Shown: piece by piece, positions 1 through 11,590 of the stretch | Layout of the letters: each line of letters starts with the position of its first letter | Position numbering within the stretch: the first letter of the stretch is position 1 | Assembly (NCBI GenBank): GCA_963920665.1 | Contig: OY987267.1 | Span: 17,732,001-17,796,000 of the forward strand | Reading direction: 5' to 3' | Length of the DNA: 64,000 nucleotides | Source: Straminergon stramineum | Lineage: Eukaryota > Streptophyta > Bryopsida > Hypnales > Calliergonaceae | The notes under the pieces: model-generated | What the model saw: the letters and a program-made list of their open reading frames with translations, nothing else | Database searches by the model: none | What the model was told of the DNA's origin: nothing | Made by a program: the position numbers and the translations under genes

Positions 1-249
1 CCATGAAAAAATGTTGCAAACATTCTAAAGAGCAATTTATTTTTGGAGTGATTTAATTAAAGACAATAAATTTTTTTTCAAGGAATATTTGTCAATTTAT
101 TCCCTCTTCTGCATTGGATGAAAGAAATAACTTGCTACATATTATTCAAAAATTATTGCATGTGCATGAATAAATTACTTATCATCCATATTTGTTATGA
201 TCCCAAGAATGAAAACAAAAAATCTTAGAGAGTGCACCAATGGTGCTAG

Positions 250-470
250 TATGTGAGCCCAAGAATGCGAGCTTGTGAGCATTGAGCCTACATTATAGGT
301 ACCTATAATATAGATACCACACACCATAGAAGGTGTATGTATCATAAACACCTATAATATGGGTATTTGTAACATATATACCTTACAATCATAGATGGTT
401 CCTATGGTATACACACTTGTAACATAGGTGTGTAGTATTATAGGCTCATAGGCTCACATTCCTCTGCTTG
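250..470. repeat. Short MITE-like element with imperfect inverted ends
   Basis: The left part (GTGAGCC, then GAGCCTACATTATAGG) is mirrored on the right (TATTATAGGCTCATAGGCTCAC), and the interior repeats short palindromic words such as CCTATAATAT and ACACACC. This fits a small non-autonomous inverted-repeat element. No target duplication could be fixed, so the borders are approximate. Confidence 0.4.
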
Positions 471-609
471 TACAATAACAACCCTTGAGAGTGCACTTGT
501 GAATTACTTGGAGGTGTACTTCCTAGATCCTCTTAGGACATAATATTTGGATGCTTGTATTTGATGTATATAGTCTAACCTCTATACTTGTGACCTTGAT
601 AAGTGTTAA

Positions 610-1529
610 CCCCTAAAGGACCAAGTTGGTTTTTTTTTGGCAATATAGAGATTTTTGGCAACTTGCTACGAATGGATTTTTTTTATTTGAAATTTTTACA
701 AAACTTGGGGATGAGTTTTTTCTTAAAGGCCCAAAAGTTTTCATAACTTTTGACTATATGGTTAAAAATTTATTGTATAATATGTAGTTTCTTTCCTTGG
801 TTGGACAATTCAGGCATATCATAAAAAATCACTTTTTTTAGAAACAAAAAGTTGAAATTAGTTTTTTGGAATTATCAATACATGGAAAGCCTTGAAGCAT
901 TCCATTTTGATCAATGAGATGAAAGTCTTGAAGAGTTCTAGTTTGTAGGTAGTTATGGATTCTCTATCATAAAATAAACTTTGAAGTCTTTTATTTAATT
1001 CAATTGTAATATGTTTGGAAAAAAATAAATCATAGCATGTAGATTGTTTATTACAACATTACAATAGTTAAGATTAACATTTTTCAATTCTATAACAAAA
1101 TTCTTATCAATTTATTATTTTGAATCATTCACTACAAACTTCTTTCTACTTACTATTTTTTTCCTATATGTTGTACAATTCCAAATGTTCTGAATTTTTT
1201 CAAGCATGTACCCAACTTGCCTTGAAAAATGAATCCTAAGAAGCACCACCATTTGGGGCAATTTTTCATAAAAATGTGAGCTTGTGAAGTGCAACTGCCC
1301 AATTTTTCGTAGGGCTAAAAGAGGGATTTCTTTTAATTCAAATGCTAATATCTTGCAATCCACACAGTGGAAATTTCTGAAATTTTTTCCACATCTTCTC
1401 AAAACAGTATACTATAAGATCCTATGGTTACATGTGTCCAAAAAAATTTTCCCTTAAACTTGGTGCTTATACTAGAAATGGCATTTTTGGGGCATTTTTG
1501 GTGAAAATATACTCCAAAGCTTGTATGGG
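610..1529 (+). mobile_element. Family A element, copy 1 (CCCCTAAA ends)
   Basis: The element starts CCCCTAAAGGACCA just after TTAA (606-609). It ends in a worn copy of the inverted end just before TTAA (1530-1533). Its interior aligns from end to end by eye with copies at 14617-15829 and 23965-24908 (shared words such as GGTTAAAAATTTATTGTATAATATG and CTAGAAATGG). No coding frame of note is seen, so it is probably a non-autonomous DNA transposon. The superfamily is not known. Confidence 0.7.
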
Positions 1530-1533
1530 TTAA

Positions 1534-2280
1534 AATCTAATATATGTTACAAAATCCCCCCCTTTGAGATCCTCGAATTTAGAAAAATTCTAGATGTTAA
1601 ACTTTACCAATTATTCAAAACATCCTTTTTAAATATGCCTTGCTATCTCTTAGAATAGCCCCAAAGTTGATAAATTATAATATATATTACTATTAGTAGT
1701 CCAAAAGTTAATCAATTATATTTATAAATGATTGATAGTCACAAATTTAAATATATATTTGAATTGGATTATTGGAGCAATAGTTATAGATAGCAATATG
1801 ATGATAAGGATATTAGAGTGTCTAGCCATAAGATTTGAAAACAAGATGTAGAAACTCTAACTATAAGAATAAACCAATTTTGCACAAAAGATGCAACTTC
1901 TAGACACGTGCTTCATTTCACTGTTTGTATCGATGCCTTATTTATGGATTTTAAAAATGCTACATACACATCTTGACCTTGCGTTTTAAAGTTGTAGATA
2001 ATTAGAGTCTCCTTTGCACCCCCATAAGCATGGTAGTCTTTGATATACTAGTAAAAAACAATTTTTACTATCATTGTGATTCAAGGTTTATTTTCACAAT
2101 AACTTTTTTATTTACTTTTACTTTGCAAAGCCCACCAAAGTACAAATTAATCAATCAATCAATGTCCCTCCCTTGCAACACAATCCTTGATAGTTGTGCA
2201 CACCAATGCAAAACCCTAGAATATATACAAACACAAAGCCCTAGTCTATATTATTTGTTACATGTTAACTCATAATGCTA
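1534..2280. other. AT-rich spacer, no gene seen
   Basis: This is low-complexity AT-rich sequence. Reading frames are short and show no recognisable protein motif. I see no RNA gene. Confidence 0.5.
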
Positions 2281-2805
2281 TTTGTGTTAGAAATCTTCTA
2301 CTCCCTACTTGTAACATACGGTACGCTGAGGTTCGACATTACGAAGATAAACTTTTACTTTTTAGGCCGCAGGAGGCAACGCAGATGCTGCTCTGCAGTG
2401 GACCTGCTGATTGCAGAACCGTGAACTTCTACTTCGGTTGAACTTCTTCTTCGGTAACTGAGCATCTTTTCGAGATTGTTTGTTCCGAAGGCGTTTCTCG
2501 AGGCGCTCAATTATTGCAACACCAGGCGCAACTCGTAGAGTAGCCGTCTACGACCTCGCGCATGCGAATTCCCGTCTTTTACTGTCCAAAACGGTGCACA
2601 ATTTGCAAAACTCTGAGAAATACTAATTCACCACACCCGCTTCGTCTCTAGCTTATCCATTCCATGAGAGTCTCTGCTCTCCGTCTATCTGAGGAAATTT
2701 TTTTATCCTTTCTACATCAACCGGAGCTGCCGAGGCCAGGCTCCTGAAACTCGATGCCACAGGGTCGCGAGGGAAAGAGAGAGCGCAGCAGCAGCGGCGG
2801 CAGCA
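2281..2805 (+). promoter_or_regulatory. Presumed promoter and 5' leader of BRF1
   Basis: Base composition rises abruptly from AT-rich spacer to balanced sequence and stays so up to the BRF1 start codon at 2806. The last 100 bases are purine-rich with a CAGCAGCAG run. No clear TATA box is visible. The transcription start cannot be set by eye. Confidence 0.4.
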
Positions 2806-5800
2806 ATGGTGTGGTGTAGTTACTGCGGGAAGGACCAGGTCGCAGAGAGGGACGACATCAATGGCTTCACGTTAGTTTTCTACTTTGTCTTCTCTATGAG
2901 TAGTGTGTGAGGTGGTGAATTGGATGGGAGGGTGGGGGTAGGTGGGGTTTAGGGTTTTTAGTGATGGTGATGATGAAATTCTTCTTGCTTGCAGATGTTG
3001 TACGGGTTGTGGGAGAGTGTTGGCCGATGACGCTTATTCGACGGAGGTTACCTTTACCAAGGGCGCTGATGGTTCGGTATGGCCCTTGTGAGAGTTGTAG
3101 GGTTTCAGTTGCTTGGGGTTAGGTCGTGCAGTCTTTTTTTCCTTTGATTTCTGGAATGCATGCCTTCTTCCCGAATTGCGTACAGGTTTTGGATAAAACT
3201 TGGAGGTGCTGCGGAGTATGATGTATATGAGTTGTACAACGTTTTGGAAGTTGATATTGAAACAGAGGATGTTTAAGCATGATAATTGTTTGTACAGTTG
3301 GACATAAAAGATATACTTCAGTTCATTTGACTTTGAACTTAACTTTGAAAGTTCACTACTAATTCAATTGAATTCTTATATTTAGTACATAGTATTGTGC
3401 TATAGCACGCAAATTTTTTGAGACTATTCCACATTGTCCAATTTTTCCACTAAATTTCTAATTAGCATGTCTTAAATCTTGAAATTTGCTGTACATAGTA
3501 ATTTCTGGGACGTCCGTGACCATTTGATTTTCATCATTTTGGAGCATGGTGTTTCTATTTGAACAAATATGAAGCCATCTTCACAAATGAATGAAATCAG
3601 TGTCCAAAGTGATCTACAGGACGTAATTGCAGCTAGGCTTGAAACGTTTAAACTTCTTAAATATTTCAGCATACTAGAAGGGAAGCTGAGAGGTTTAGTT
3701 ACGTGAACGATGAGAGTTGTTATGGATATTGATCCTGTCGCGTTGGTATGTGGTTTGGGATTCAGAGTCAAGCAGAGGGAAATTTTATACGCAATGGGCA
3801 GACGAGCATGTTACGGATTGCTGGTGCGCAGGGCCGTGTTCTCGGCTTTCAATCAGATTCGCATGAGAAGACTCTTAACAAAGGTGGCCCTTTGACACTC
3901 ATTAAAGATCTTGGGCAAATAGTCATTTATTTGGAGTTGTAGGGCCTGTAATTGACATCGGTGTCGATGTCTAGCTTGTTACTGTTAGTTTGCTACCAGA
4001 ACATGGTCCAACCGGTTACCGTGATAGTTTGCATATTGGTACCTCAATATGCTGGAGGTGTTGGTGATGACCTCCTTCTCCCTTTTTGTTGTTGATTGTT
4101 AAAGCTCTGATGCTTGAGTTGAGGATTCCTGTTATCACAGTAGCTAATTGCATCTGAATTTTAATAACTTCGACTAATACGCAGGGAAACATGAAATACA
4201 AGAAATTGCTGAGCGGCTCAATATAAAACCCCGCGAGGATTTAGTGAATGCTGCACATCGCTTCTACACGGTAGGCTTTATGATTTGTGAACAGTGACGA
4301 GTGTGCTGCAGTTCCCATTGATACTTGGCGTCTGCAAGCATCAGTCTCAGTTTTTTTTGTAAACATAGTATGGCTGTTTGACGTTATTGTTTGTTTTGGC
4401 CTTCCTTGGATTATATATTATGTGCGTGCTTTATACTATGCTTGTGGTGCGGTAGAGTGCTCAATCCGGGTAAAGTTCGTGCTGTTGAATTTTCACTCAT
4501 GTATTGTGCAGATTGCTGTGGAGCGTAATTTCACGAGGGGCCGACCAACGCCGCGAGTAGCGGGCGCGTGCTTATACATTGTATGCCGGTAACACATTCT
4601 TATACTTAAACGCGTGAGTGATTTTCTGCCTAGCAGGAAGACACTTCGTTTTGCTGAATTTAGTTGGGCATTTTAATGCAGGTTACAGCTTTTGCTAATT
4701 ATTTTGATAGGTCTCTTGTGCGTTGTATTTGAGACTTAAAAATTTCGTCAGCTTACCTTTTTGAGATTGATATGTATCTGATAAATCTCATTTCAACCAC
4801 TACACATCAATTGGATGTAATATGGACTTGTTTTGTGGGTGCAGGCAAGAGAACAAGCCTTACATGCTCATTGACTTCTCAGACTCTCTACAGACCAACG
4901 TGTACGATTTCTAACTTGCTGTATTATTTCGCGCATAGAGTATTGCCATTTTTTTGTAATAATGCATATTATAGGACTAGAGCAGCTTCGATCCAAAAGA
5001 TCCTACAAAGTCAAAACGCGAGCTCCCTGTAAAAATGGTCGAATGTTGTAAGGTCGAACGTTGAATCCATGGGGTTTTGAACCGTGTACCGGTGTAAAGT
5101 CAAACGTTGGAATCCATGGGGTTTTGAACCTTTAACCGCTGTAATGTCAATTGTTGGAATCCATGGGGTTTTGAACCGTGTACCTTTTGAGTATGGGGAA
5201 CGGCTTTAACCATCTCACCATAGTTACTTACTAAAGTAAGTTTGAAGATGCATATAGTAATTATATAAAACTTTTTAAGAAAATTATTTATTCTTTGATT
5301 TACCCCACTTCTATATGTGTATTTACATTTAATAGAATAATGATTATTTCTGCTCTTAATAAATTTGGATTTCTCTGTTGAATATTGTGCTGTAAACAGT
5401 GTCTTGACGAACTTCGTGTGTCTTTGCCTTATATCTGTTCAGAGTTTTGAAATATTGAGAAAGTGGTATGTTATTTCAATGCAGGTATGTTTTGGGAGCA
5501 GTATTTTTGCAATTATGTCAACTACTCCGCCTAGAGCAGCACCCTATCATGCAAAGACCTGTTGATCCCAGTTTATTCATTCATCGATTTGCCGATAGTG
5601 GGTTTCCTTCCTTTCTGGATAGTTTTTGATGAGATTCTGTATCTCCACTCGTGGTTATACCGAATTTTTAGTATTATTTTGTTCGTTGCTTTCAAGTCAC
5701 CAGCTCAGGAACATTTTTGCGAAGACTTGTTTTCCTTGCCCTCTTTTTTGGGTACCGAAGAAGCTGCATTGTTGCTTTTCACAGTGCAGTTTACAGTCTG

Positions 5801-8800
5801 TGTTCTGTTGTAAGTTTTCTGTTATTTGCAACTCTGAATTATTTTGATAGGCAAAGGTGACATGGGAGTTCGATTTGTAATATTTTTGGTTTGACAACCC
5901 AGAAGTCTAATATAGATGTGTGGTCTCACAGAACTGCAATTTGGGAAAAAGATGACTGCAGTTGCCAATTCTGCCTTGCGCCTTGTGGCCAGTATGAAAA
6001 GAGATTGGATGCAGGTGCCAATTTTTTCCTTTGTGTGTTAGTTATTGAACTTTTCTGTAGATAATTTATAATCGGACGGTTGACCAAAACTCAAATGATC
6101 TCTTGTGCATAATTTCGTTTTTTTCTTGTGCATACCCCTGGATGACAAGAATTTGGATGTGTAGACTGGAAGACGGCCAAGTGGTGTTTGTGGAGCTGCG
6201 CTTTTCATAGCAGCACATGTTCATGGTTTTGAGCGTTCAAAAGCTGATGTGGTATGTCTTCTAGGCAACGATGTTCCAGCGAAATTTGTAGATATGTCAT
6301 TGTGGTTGGTATGCCTCGTGTAATTGAGGAGACGGTGTTAAACTTTAAGTTTGACTGTAATGTGTTTGAACAACAACAGCATTGTTCCATGACGCGATAT
6401 TTTAGTCTTGTCAGGAGCTTCTTGCCTGCTTTGAAGAGGATGCTAAAAATGGTTGTTGGCTTGTAACTGTAGTTCATACCAGGCTTGAGCAGTGTGGAAC
6501 TCATTTTGTTGTTGGAATGATATTTAGGTGAGCGTGGTGCATATCTGTGAGGCAACTCTGAAGAAGAGGTTGGTCGAGTTTGAGCAAACTGAATCCGGCA
6601 GCTTGACGGTATGTCAAAGTTTTGAGAATCTGATGATACCTGGAATGGAAAGGAAATAACATGGCCTTCGCGCTTTATGATTTTAAGGCTGCGTGGGGTC
6701 GTAGTTCATAAGCGAACTCAGAAAACAGTGGCGACAGAAAATAGTAACCTTAGTATTTTTAGTCGATTTTCCGACAACACGAGTGGTCGTATTTCATTTG
6801 AAATGTGTTAAGTTGTATTGCTATTGCTAATATAGCGTGTTTTTGACAGGCTGAGGAGTTCGATACCAAAGCAAAGGAGATTGATGCAGATATCAGAACT
6901 GGTCGTTTAACCCCTCAGATTGAAGGCAAAGGGACTGATGTAATATTGTGTGAGCACAAAGAAATGGGTGCTGTGCATTATGCACACGGTCTTTGCCATG
7001 GTTGCTATGAAGAGGTATTTCCATCCTCCATCTGTTTCTTGGTTTCTTCTGAATCTCAGGTCTTTCTCTAAAGCTGTCACTTCCTTCAAAACATTCTTTC
7101 TGTTTTTCTAACACTGCACTTCATTAAGCATGTTTCAGAATTTCTAAATGCTTTTTGTGTCTCTGCTTGGATAGAACTACGTAGAAATGCCATTAATGCT
7201 TTTGAAGAGGCCTAATCATCACCTCATTCCGTATTTGAATGATTTTTGTCTAAGATTTGCCATTTCTGATATTTCTTTATTTCTGCTTGTAATGATTGTT
7301 CTTTTCTGATATTATGCTTACACACACTATGCAGTTTGTCAAAGTTTCAGGAGGGATGCAAGGTGGCTCTCATCCACCGGCTTTTAAGCGCGCCGAGAAG
7401 AAGCGATTGGAAGAGACTAAAAAGAAGGAGGCGTCTGAGAAGTCTGTAGTGCTTTGGGAAGGGAATGACGATCCTACTGCGATCAAGACCTATCAAAGAG
7501 GCCGTCGCAGAGGCCAAGCAAGAGGAGGAGAAATTGTGAATTCTGATTGTCTTAGCATTCCTCCACTTGCAGCTATCTCGCCTCCTTCTCAAAGGAGGAT
7601 TAGATTGAAGGAGATGGCTCGGGGAGGGATTGAAGGACCTGAAATCAAGGAGGATGCGCAAGATACGAAGGAGGATACTACAGAAGATATCAATGACATT
7701 GCGATAGACATTGCGGCGTTGATCGATGTTGCAGTACCTGTGCTCAAGAAGAAGCAGTTAGATATTCGAGCAGATCTAACTGAGGCAGGAGAGTCAAGTT
7801 GCGTAACTGCAGGCACTGACGCTGAGGGAGATGATGTGAGGGAGATTGATGGAGGGTTACAAGTAGCACCCATACAAGATGGAGAAGCAGACGACATCCT
7901 TGACGAAGAGAATGAGACTCTCTCTGACATAGATGATGATGAGGTTCTTATTCTGCCTTGAGGCTTGCTACATTGAATAGGAATAGATACCCTCAATATG
8001 TTGCACATTTTCCTGCTTTATCCATTTGGCTTGGCTTGTTCATCTTTTTGTCTTATCTTAGAGGTATGATTTAAATTTCATGTGGATATGGTCAATAGTT
8101 TAGGTTGCGGTGACACAAATTAAGATTCATGGCTTCGGGTGCAGGTGAAAGGGTATCTACACAACGACGAGGAAGTGAAACTTAAGACAATCATTTGGAC
8201 TCGAATGAACAAAGAATATTTGGAGGTTAGATTGCGTCCAAATGAGTTACATCCTGTTACATACCACTTCAATTCCTATCAAGTAACGTACCTGTTAATG
8301 CAATAGTATTATTACTTGCACTTGTGCTTCCATTTAGCTTCATCTTGAACCTGTGAGTTGAATCTGTGTAATCTCACACAATCATTTGATTGCATTCAGG
8401 AGCAAGAAGCAAAAAGAGCAGCCATTGAAGCCAGTGAGAAAGCAAGGATTGCAGCATTTGAAGCGGCTGCCACTAACTCGGCCAGTGCAGCAGATTTAGC
8501 TGCCGCTGCAGCCGCGGCAGTTGCAAAACTGAAAAAGGTCAGTTGATACTTCTTTTTGGTTGGTTCCTTTCTGGAACTGAGGAAGACTGTGGTTTCAATT
8601 CATCTATTAGGAATTGATAACAAGCTCCAGTTTTGTCAATCTCAAAGAAAATGTAATGAGGTTGGAAGATGATTAAATTGGTAGCGGGCGGGACAACTAG
8701 TTCATTGTTGAATTTGGGTCACCTGGTCTCTGCAGGATCGTAAGCAAAAGAGAGTTGACGAGGCCAACAGACCACCTGCAGAATCAGCAGCTGATGCAGC

Positions 8801-10972
8801 TCGTCATATGCTTGCAAGCAAGGTACTGTTGACATCCAGACACCCTGGTACACATTGATACGACGTATTGGTTGACGGATGCTATTATAGTGCGGTGTGG
8901 AGTGGTTGCAGAATGTGTTTTGCAAAAAGACTGAGGAGCATGTCGAGTATATCATTACCAAAACATGGTTTCAATTCTGAAAGTATCTCTGTAGATTGTT
9001 GTCTAGGCTTTTTTTGAGACTAAATAGAATAACTTGTTTTACTGTAGTTCCTGTCGACACTTGGGACGCAGTTGTCCACCTAATTCATTTTGCGGATTTT
9101 GTGGTGCTTTTGTGCAGAAACTGAGCTCCAAAGTGAACTATGCCGTGCTCGCAAATCTTTTTGATGTAGATGTATGCCCCTTACCCCCTAAAGGACCACG
9201 ACCTTCACTTTGTCCCCAAACACTCAGAACTGCCATTTCTATTACAAAGAGCTGAAAACTGTGAAAATCAATTTTTTTTTCACATGTAACTGTACGATCT
9301 TGCACTAGAATAGTGTAGGAATGTGTGGAAGAAATTTCAGAATCTTTGGCCTCATAGATTTTTAGATATCCACATTTCAAGTGAAGAAAACAATTTTTTT
9401 TTGCACCTTGCACGACTAGATTATTTGACTTTGAACCTTCTTAACTTAATTTTTGCACCATAGAGTTTGATTAAAAAAAATTATCATGAGGAATTGAATT
9501 GAGAGCCTAGAAAAATAGATTAAAATAATTAACACTTAATTCTTAAGAAAATTATTACAAGATATCCAAAAGTAAGAAATAGAAAGAAAGACTAAATTGA
9601 AAATATCTTTAAGATGGAATTGAATCACACTAATCCCAATGGTAAGATCATTCTAACAAACAAATTGAATCTAGTGGATTTTATTTTTTTAGATTGTGAA
9701 AACTAAATTTTAAAATGAATCCAATGTATTATTTTCTCAAGAAAATGCTATGATTGCCTAGGGAGGTGGAAGATGCTTCATAACTTTCACATCACTAGTC
9801 CAAATGGAATGAATCAAAGCTTTCCATGTGGATATAGATGTGATCAGTAATGAGCAAAGTTTTAAAGTTTTTATTTAAAGTTTTTGTAGATTTCTTTTGT
9901 TGCCTAGGGAGGTGGAATTTGTGCTTAGGATGGCATAAGTTTTACTCTAGGGTACCAATTGAAATAAACATTATATTTTCAAAAAGCTAATGTGTTTTTC
10001 TATCTTAAGAAAAAGTTTCAAAAAATCATGACAAAAATTGAGACTATAGGATTCTATTTGAGATCCATTTTATCCCTTGAGGGACAATGGTTCTTTAGGG
10101 GTTAATACTTTCTCTTCGTAATGTGGTTTTGTTTCATTCCAAAGATTTTGTTCTTCTACTCTAGTGAGAGTTGGGAAGAATTGAAGTTCTTTAGACTTAA
10201 TTTTGTTTATTTACAATTTTGAATGGTCACTTTAGTAGCATAGACTACATGACATTGATTATTGAATATTGTGTCCTTTCATTCCTAGAATATTGAGAAG
10301 GAGAATGTAGAGGTAGATAGAGCAAATAAACGTCAACGCAAGGTGACCTTTGAAGATGATTTGCAAGATCACTCATTAGCTCAGGTATGCATTTCGCTAT
10401 TGTTCTTTTGCTGGATTTTTATTGAAGCTCTTGTTGTGAATATTAGATCATTGGTCTCTCAACCTAGGGTTTAATAAGTTGGTTGTTTCTAGTGAATTCT
10501 TTTGTTTTGTTGACAATTGGTATGAATGCAAATTTGTATGCTCTTTGGCTTCATTTTTATGGATGAGTAACTATATGTTACGCTTGAAGCGTAATGAAGG
10601 CTTGGAATGTGAGCAGATTGGATTTGAGCAACTCATGAGAAGTGAAAAGCTTGTTTATATTAGAAGAAAGTAGCACATGTCTATTGATATCTAAAGTATA
10701 CATTGAATTTACACGAAGTAGTTATGAAGGTGTGATCCATATGACATGTACCTTTCTTATGCATTTTGTAGTCATCATGAGAAGCTAAATTGAATGATGT
10801 TTGGCAATTGAAGGTGGCTAATGGAGACGCCAAAGAGGACAACAATATGCCAATGGAGCCTAAGAATGTAGGAGAGTTGGACATTGATGAAGAAGGTGAA
10901 GAGGATGAGGATTATGATGAAGGTCACAACACTATTCCGATCGACGACGAATACTATGATGAGTATGAATAA
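2806..10972 (+). CDS. BRF1: BRF1, TFIIB-related subunit of RNA polymerase III factor TFIIIB
   Basis: BRF1 binds TBP and recruits RNA polymerase III to tRNA and 5S genes in the nucleus. Exons: 2806-2870, 2995-3076, 3766-3883, 4185-4270, 4512-4588, 4845-4901, 5485-5597, 5932-6014, 6165-6251, 6528-6608, 6850-7014, 7335-7943, 8145-8225, 8400-8537, 8736-8822, 9118-9171, 10289-10384, 10814-10972. All borders are GT-AG and all phases join into 745 residues. The N-terminal zinc ribbon has Cys4, Cys7, Cys24 and Cys27. Two cyclin folds follow (about 85-280; motifs AACLYIVCR-like and FERSKADVV). The BRF1-specific TBP-binding block lies near 535-580 (ETLSDIDDDEVKGYLHND). The tail is acidic. It is slightly longer than usual, with an alanine-rich stretch near 600. 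Intron 16 carries a 0.9-kb transposon copy and intron 6 a tRNA-like repeat. The exon 16 end is the least certain border: 9165 would also keep frame. Confidence 0.93.
5040..5225 (-). repeat. tRNA-like (SINE-type) repeat with 47-bp tandem B-box units
   Basis: Read on the minus strand, 5220-5155 resembles a tRNA: a box-A-like TGGTTAAAGCCG, about 30 bases later GGTTCAAAACC, which fits the pol III B-box consensus GGTTCRANNCC, then CCATGGATTCCA. On the plus strand the B-box part is repeated three times with a 47-bp period (starts near 5046, 5093 and 5140). It lies in BRF1 intron 6. No intact cloverleaf was drawn, so I call it tRNA-derived, not a working tRNA gene. Confidence 0.5.
9185..10101 (-). 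mobile_element. Family A element, copy 4, inverted, inside BRF1 intron 16
   Basis: The ends are CCCCTAAAGGACCA on the left and TGGTTCTTTAGGGG on the right, the best preserved inverted ends of the family (13 of 14). Flanks are TTAC (9181-9184) and TTAA (10102-10105). The interior matches the reverse complement of copy 3 (shared words AACACTC, CCATTTCTA, CACATGTAAC, ATGTGGAA). The left end falls only about 14 bases after the preceding splice donor. Exons 16 and 17 remain intact, so the gene tolerates the insertion. Confidence 0.72.
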
Positions 10973-11197
10973 TGATGTGGCATGACTACATTACAAACTA
11001 TTGCAAGCCACCTTTCATCTTGTATGTACATCAAAGAATTTATTCTTTAGACAACTCTCAACTAGGAAAAACATTACAAGGTATTGTTGCTATAGTCACA
11101 CGAAACCATATAACCTTGTACAATATTGAGGTACATTGTGGCTATGCTACTTTGCCTTGGCCCATTTCACGGCTTGGCCAAGGTTGATGGTACAATG
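10973..11197 (+). other. Presumed 3' UTR and downstream flank of BRF1
   Basis: This AT-rich stretch follows the BRF1 stop codon. A 71-codon open frame beginning at 10972 overlaps the stop and has no family features. I treat it as untranslated. Confidence 0.4.
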
Positions 11198-11485
11198 GAG
11201 AGGACATTTGACATGAGCCATCAATTCAAGTAGAAGACAACAATTGAAGACCTTGGAGAGGACATTTGACATGAGCTATTGATGTTAGCAGAGGACAACA
11301 ATTGAAGACCTTAGGGAGGACATTCGACATGAGCTATCGATATAAGTAGAGGACAATGATTGAAGACCTAGGGAGAACATTTGACATGAGCTATCAATGC
11401 AAGCAGAGGACAATAGTTGAAGACTTTGGGGAGGACATTTGACATGAGCTATCAATGCAAGTAGAGGACAACGATTGAAGACCTT
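11198..11485. repeat. 58-bp minisatellite, five copies
   Basis: Five units begin with GAGGACATTTGACATGAGC, near 11198, 11257, 11315, 11372 and 11431, and each ends in GACAACRATTGAAGACC. Units differ by a few substitutions and one- or two-base indels, so no common frame is kept. It lies about 225 bases after BRF1. Confidence 0.8.
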
Positions 11486-11590
11486 GTGTCTCCTTCACTT
11501 GTGCCACTGCAACATTTGATTTCAAAGGTGCCAATCTCGTGTCTCCTTAAACTTGTGCCACTTCAATGTTGGATGTCAAAGGTGCCCTGA
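11486..11590. repeat. Two-copy direct repeat, about 50 bp
   Basis: GTGTCTCCTT, ACTTGTGCCAC and TCAAAGGTGCC occur in order twice, at about 11486-11536 and 11538-11585. The repeat abuts the minisatellite and is probably part of the same unstable tract. Confidence 0.65.

Noticed and set aside
7335..7961. BRF1 exon 12 read through to the in-frame stop TGA at 7959
   Set aside because: The conserved continuation DDDE-VKGYLHNDEE requires splicing at GAG/GTTCTT (7943) to 8145.
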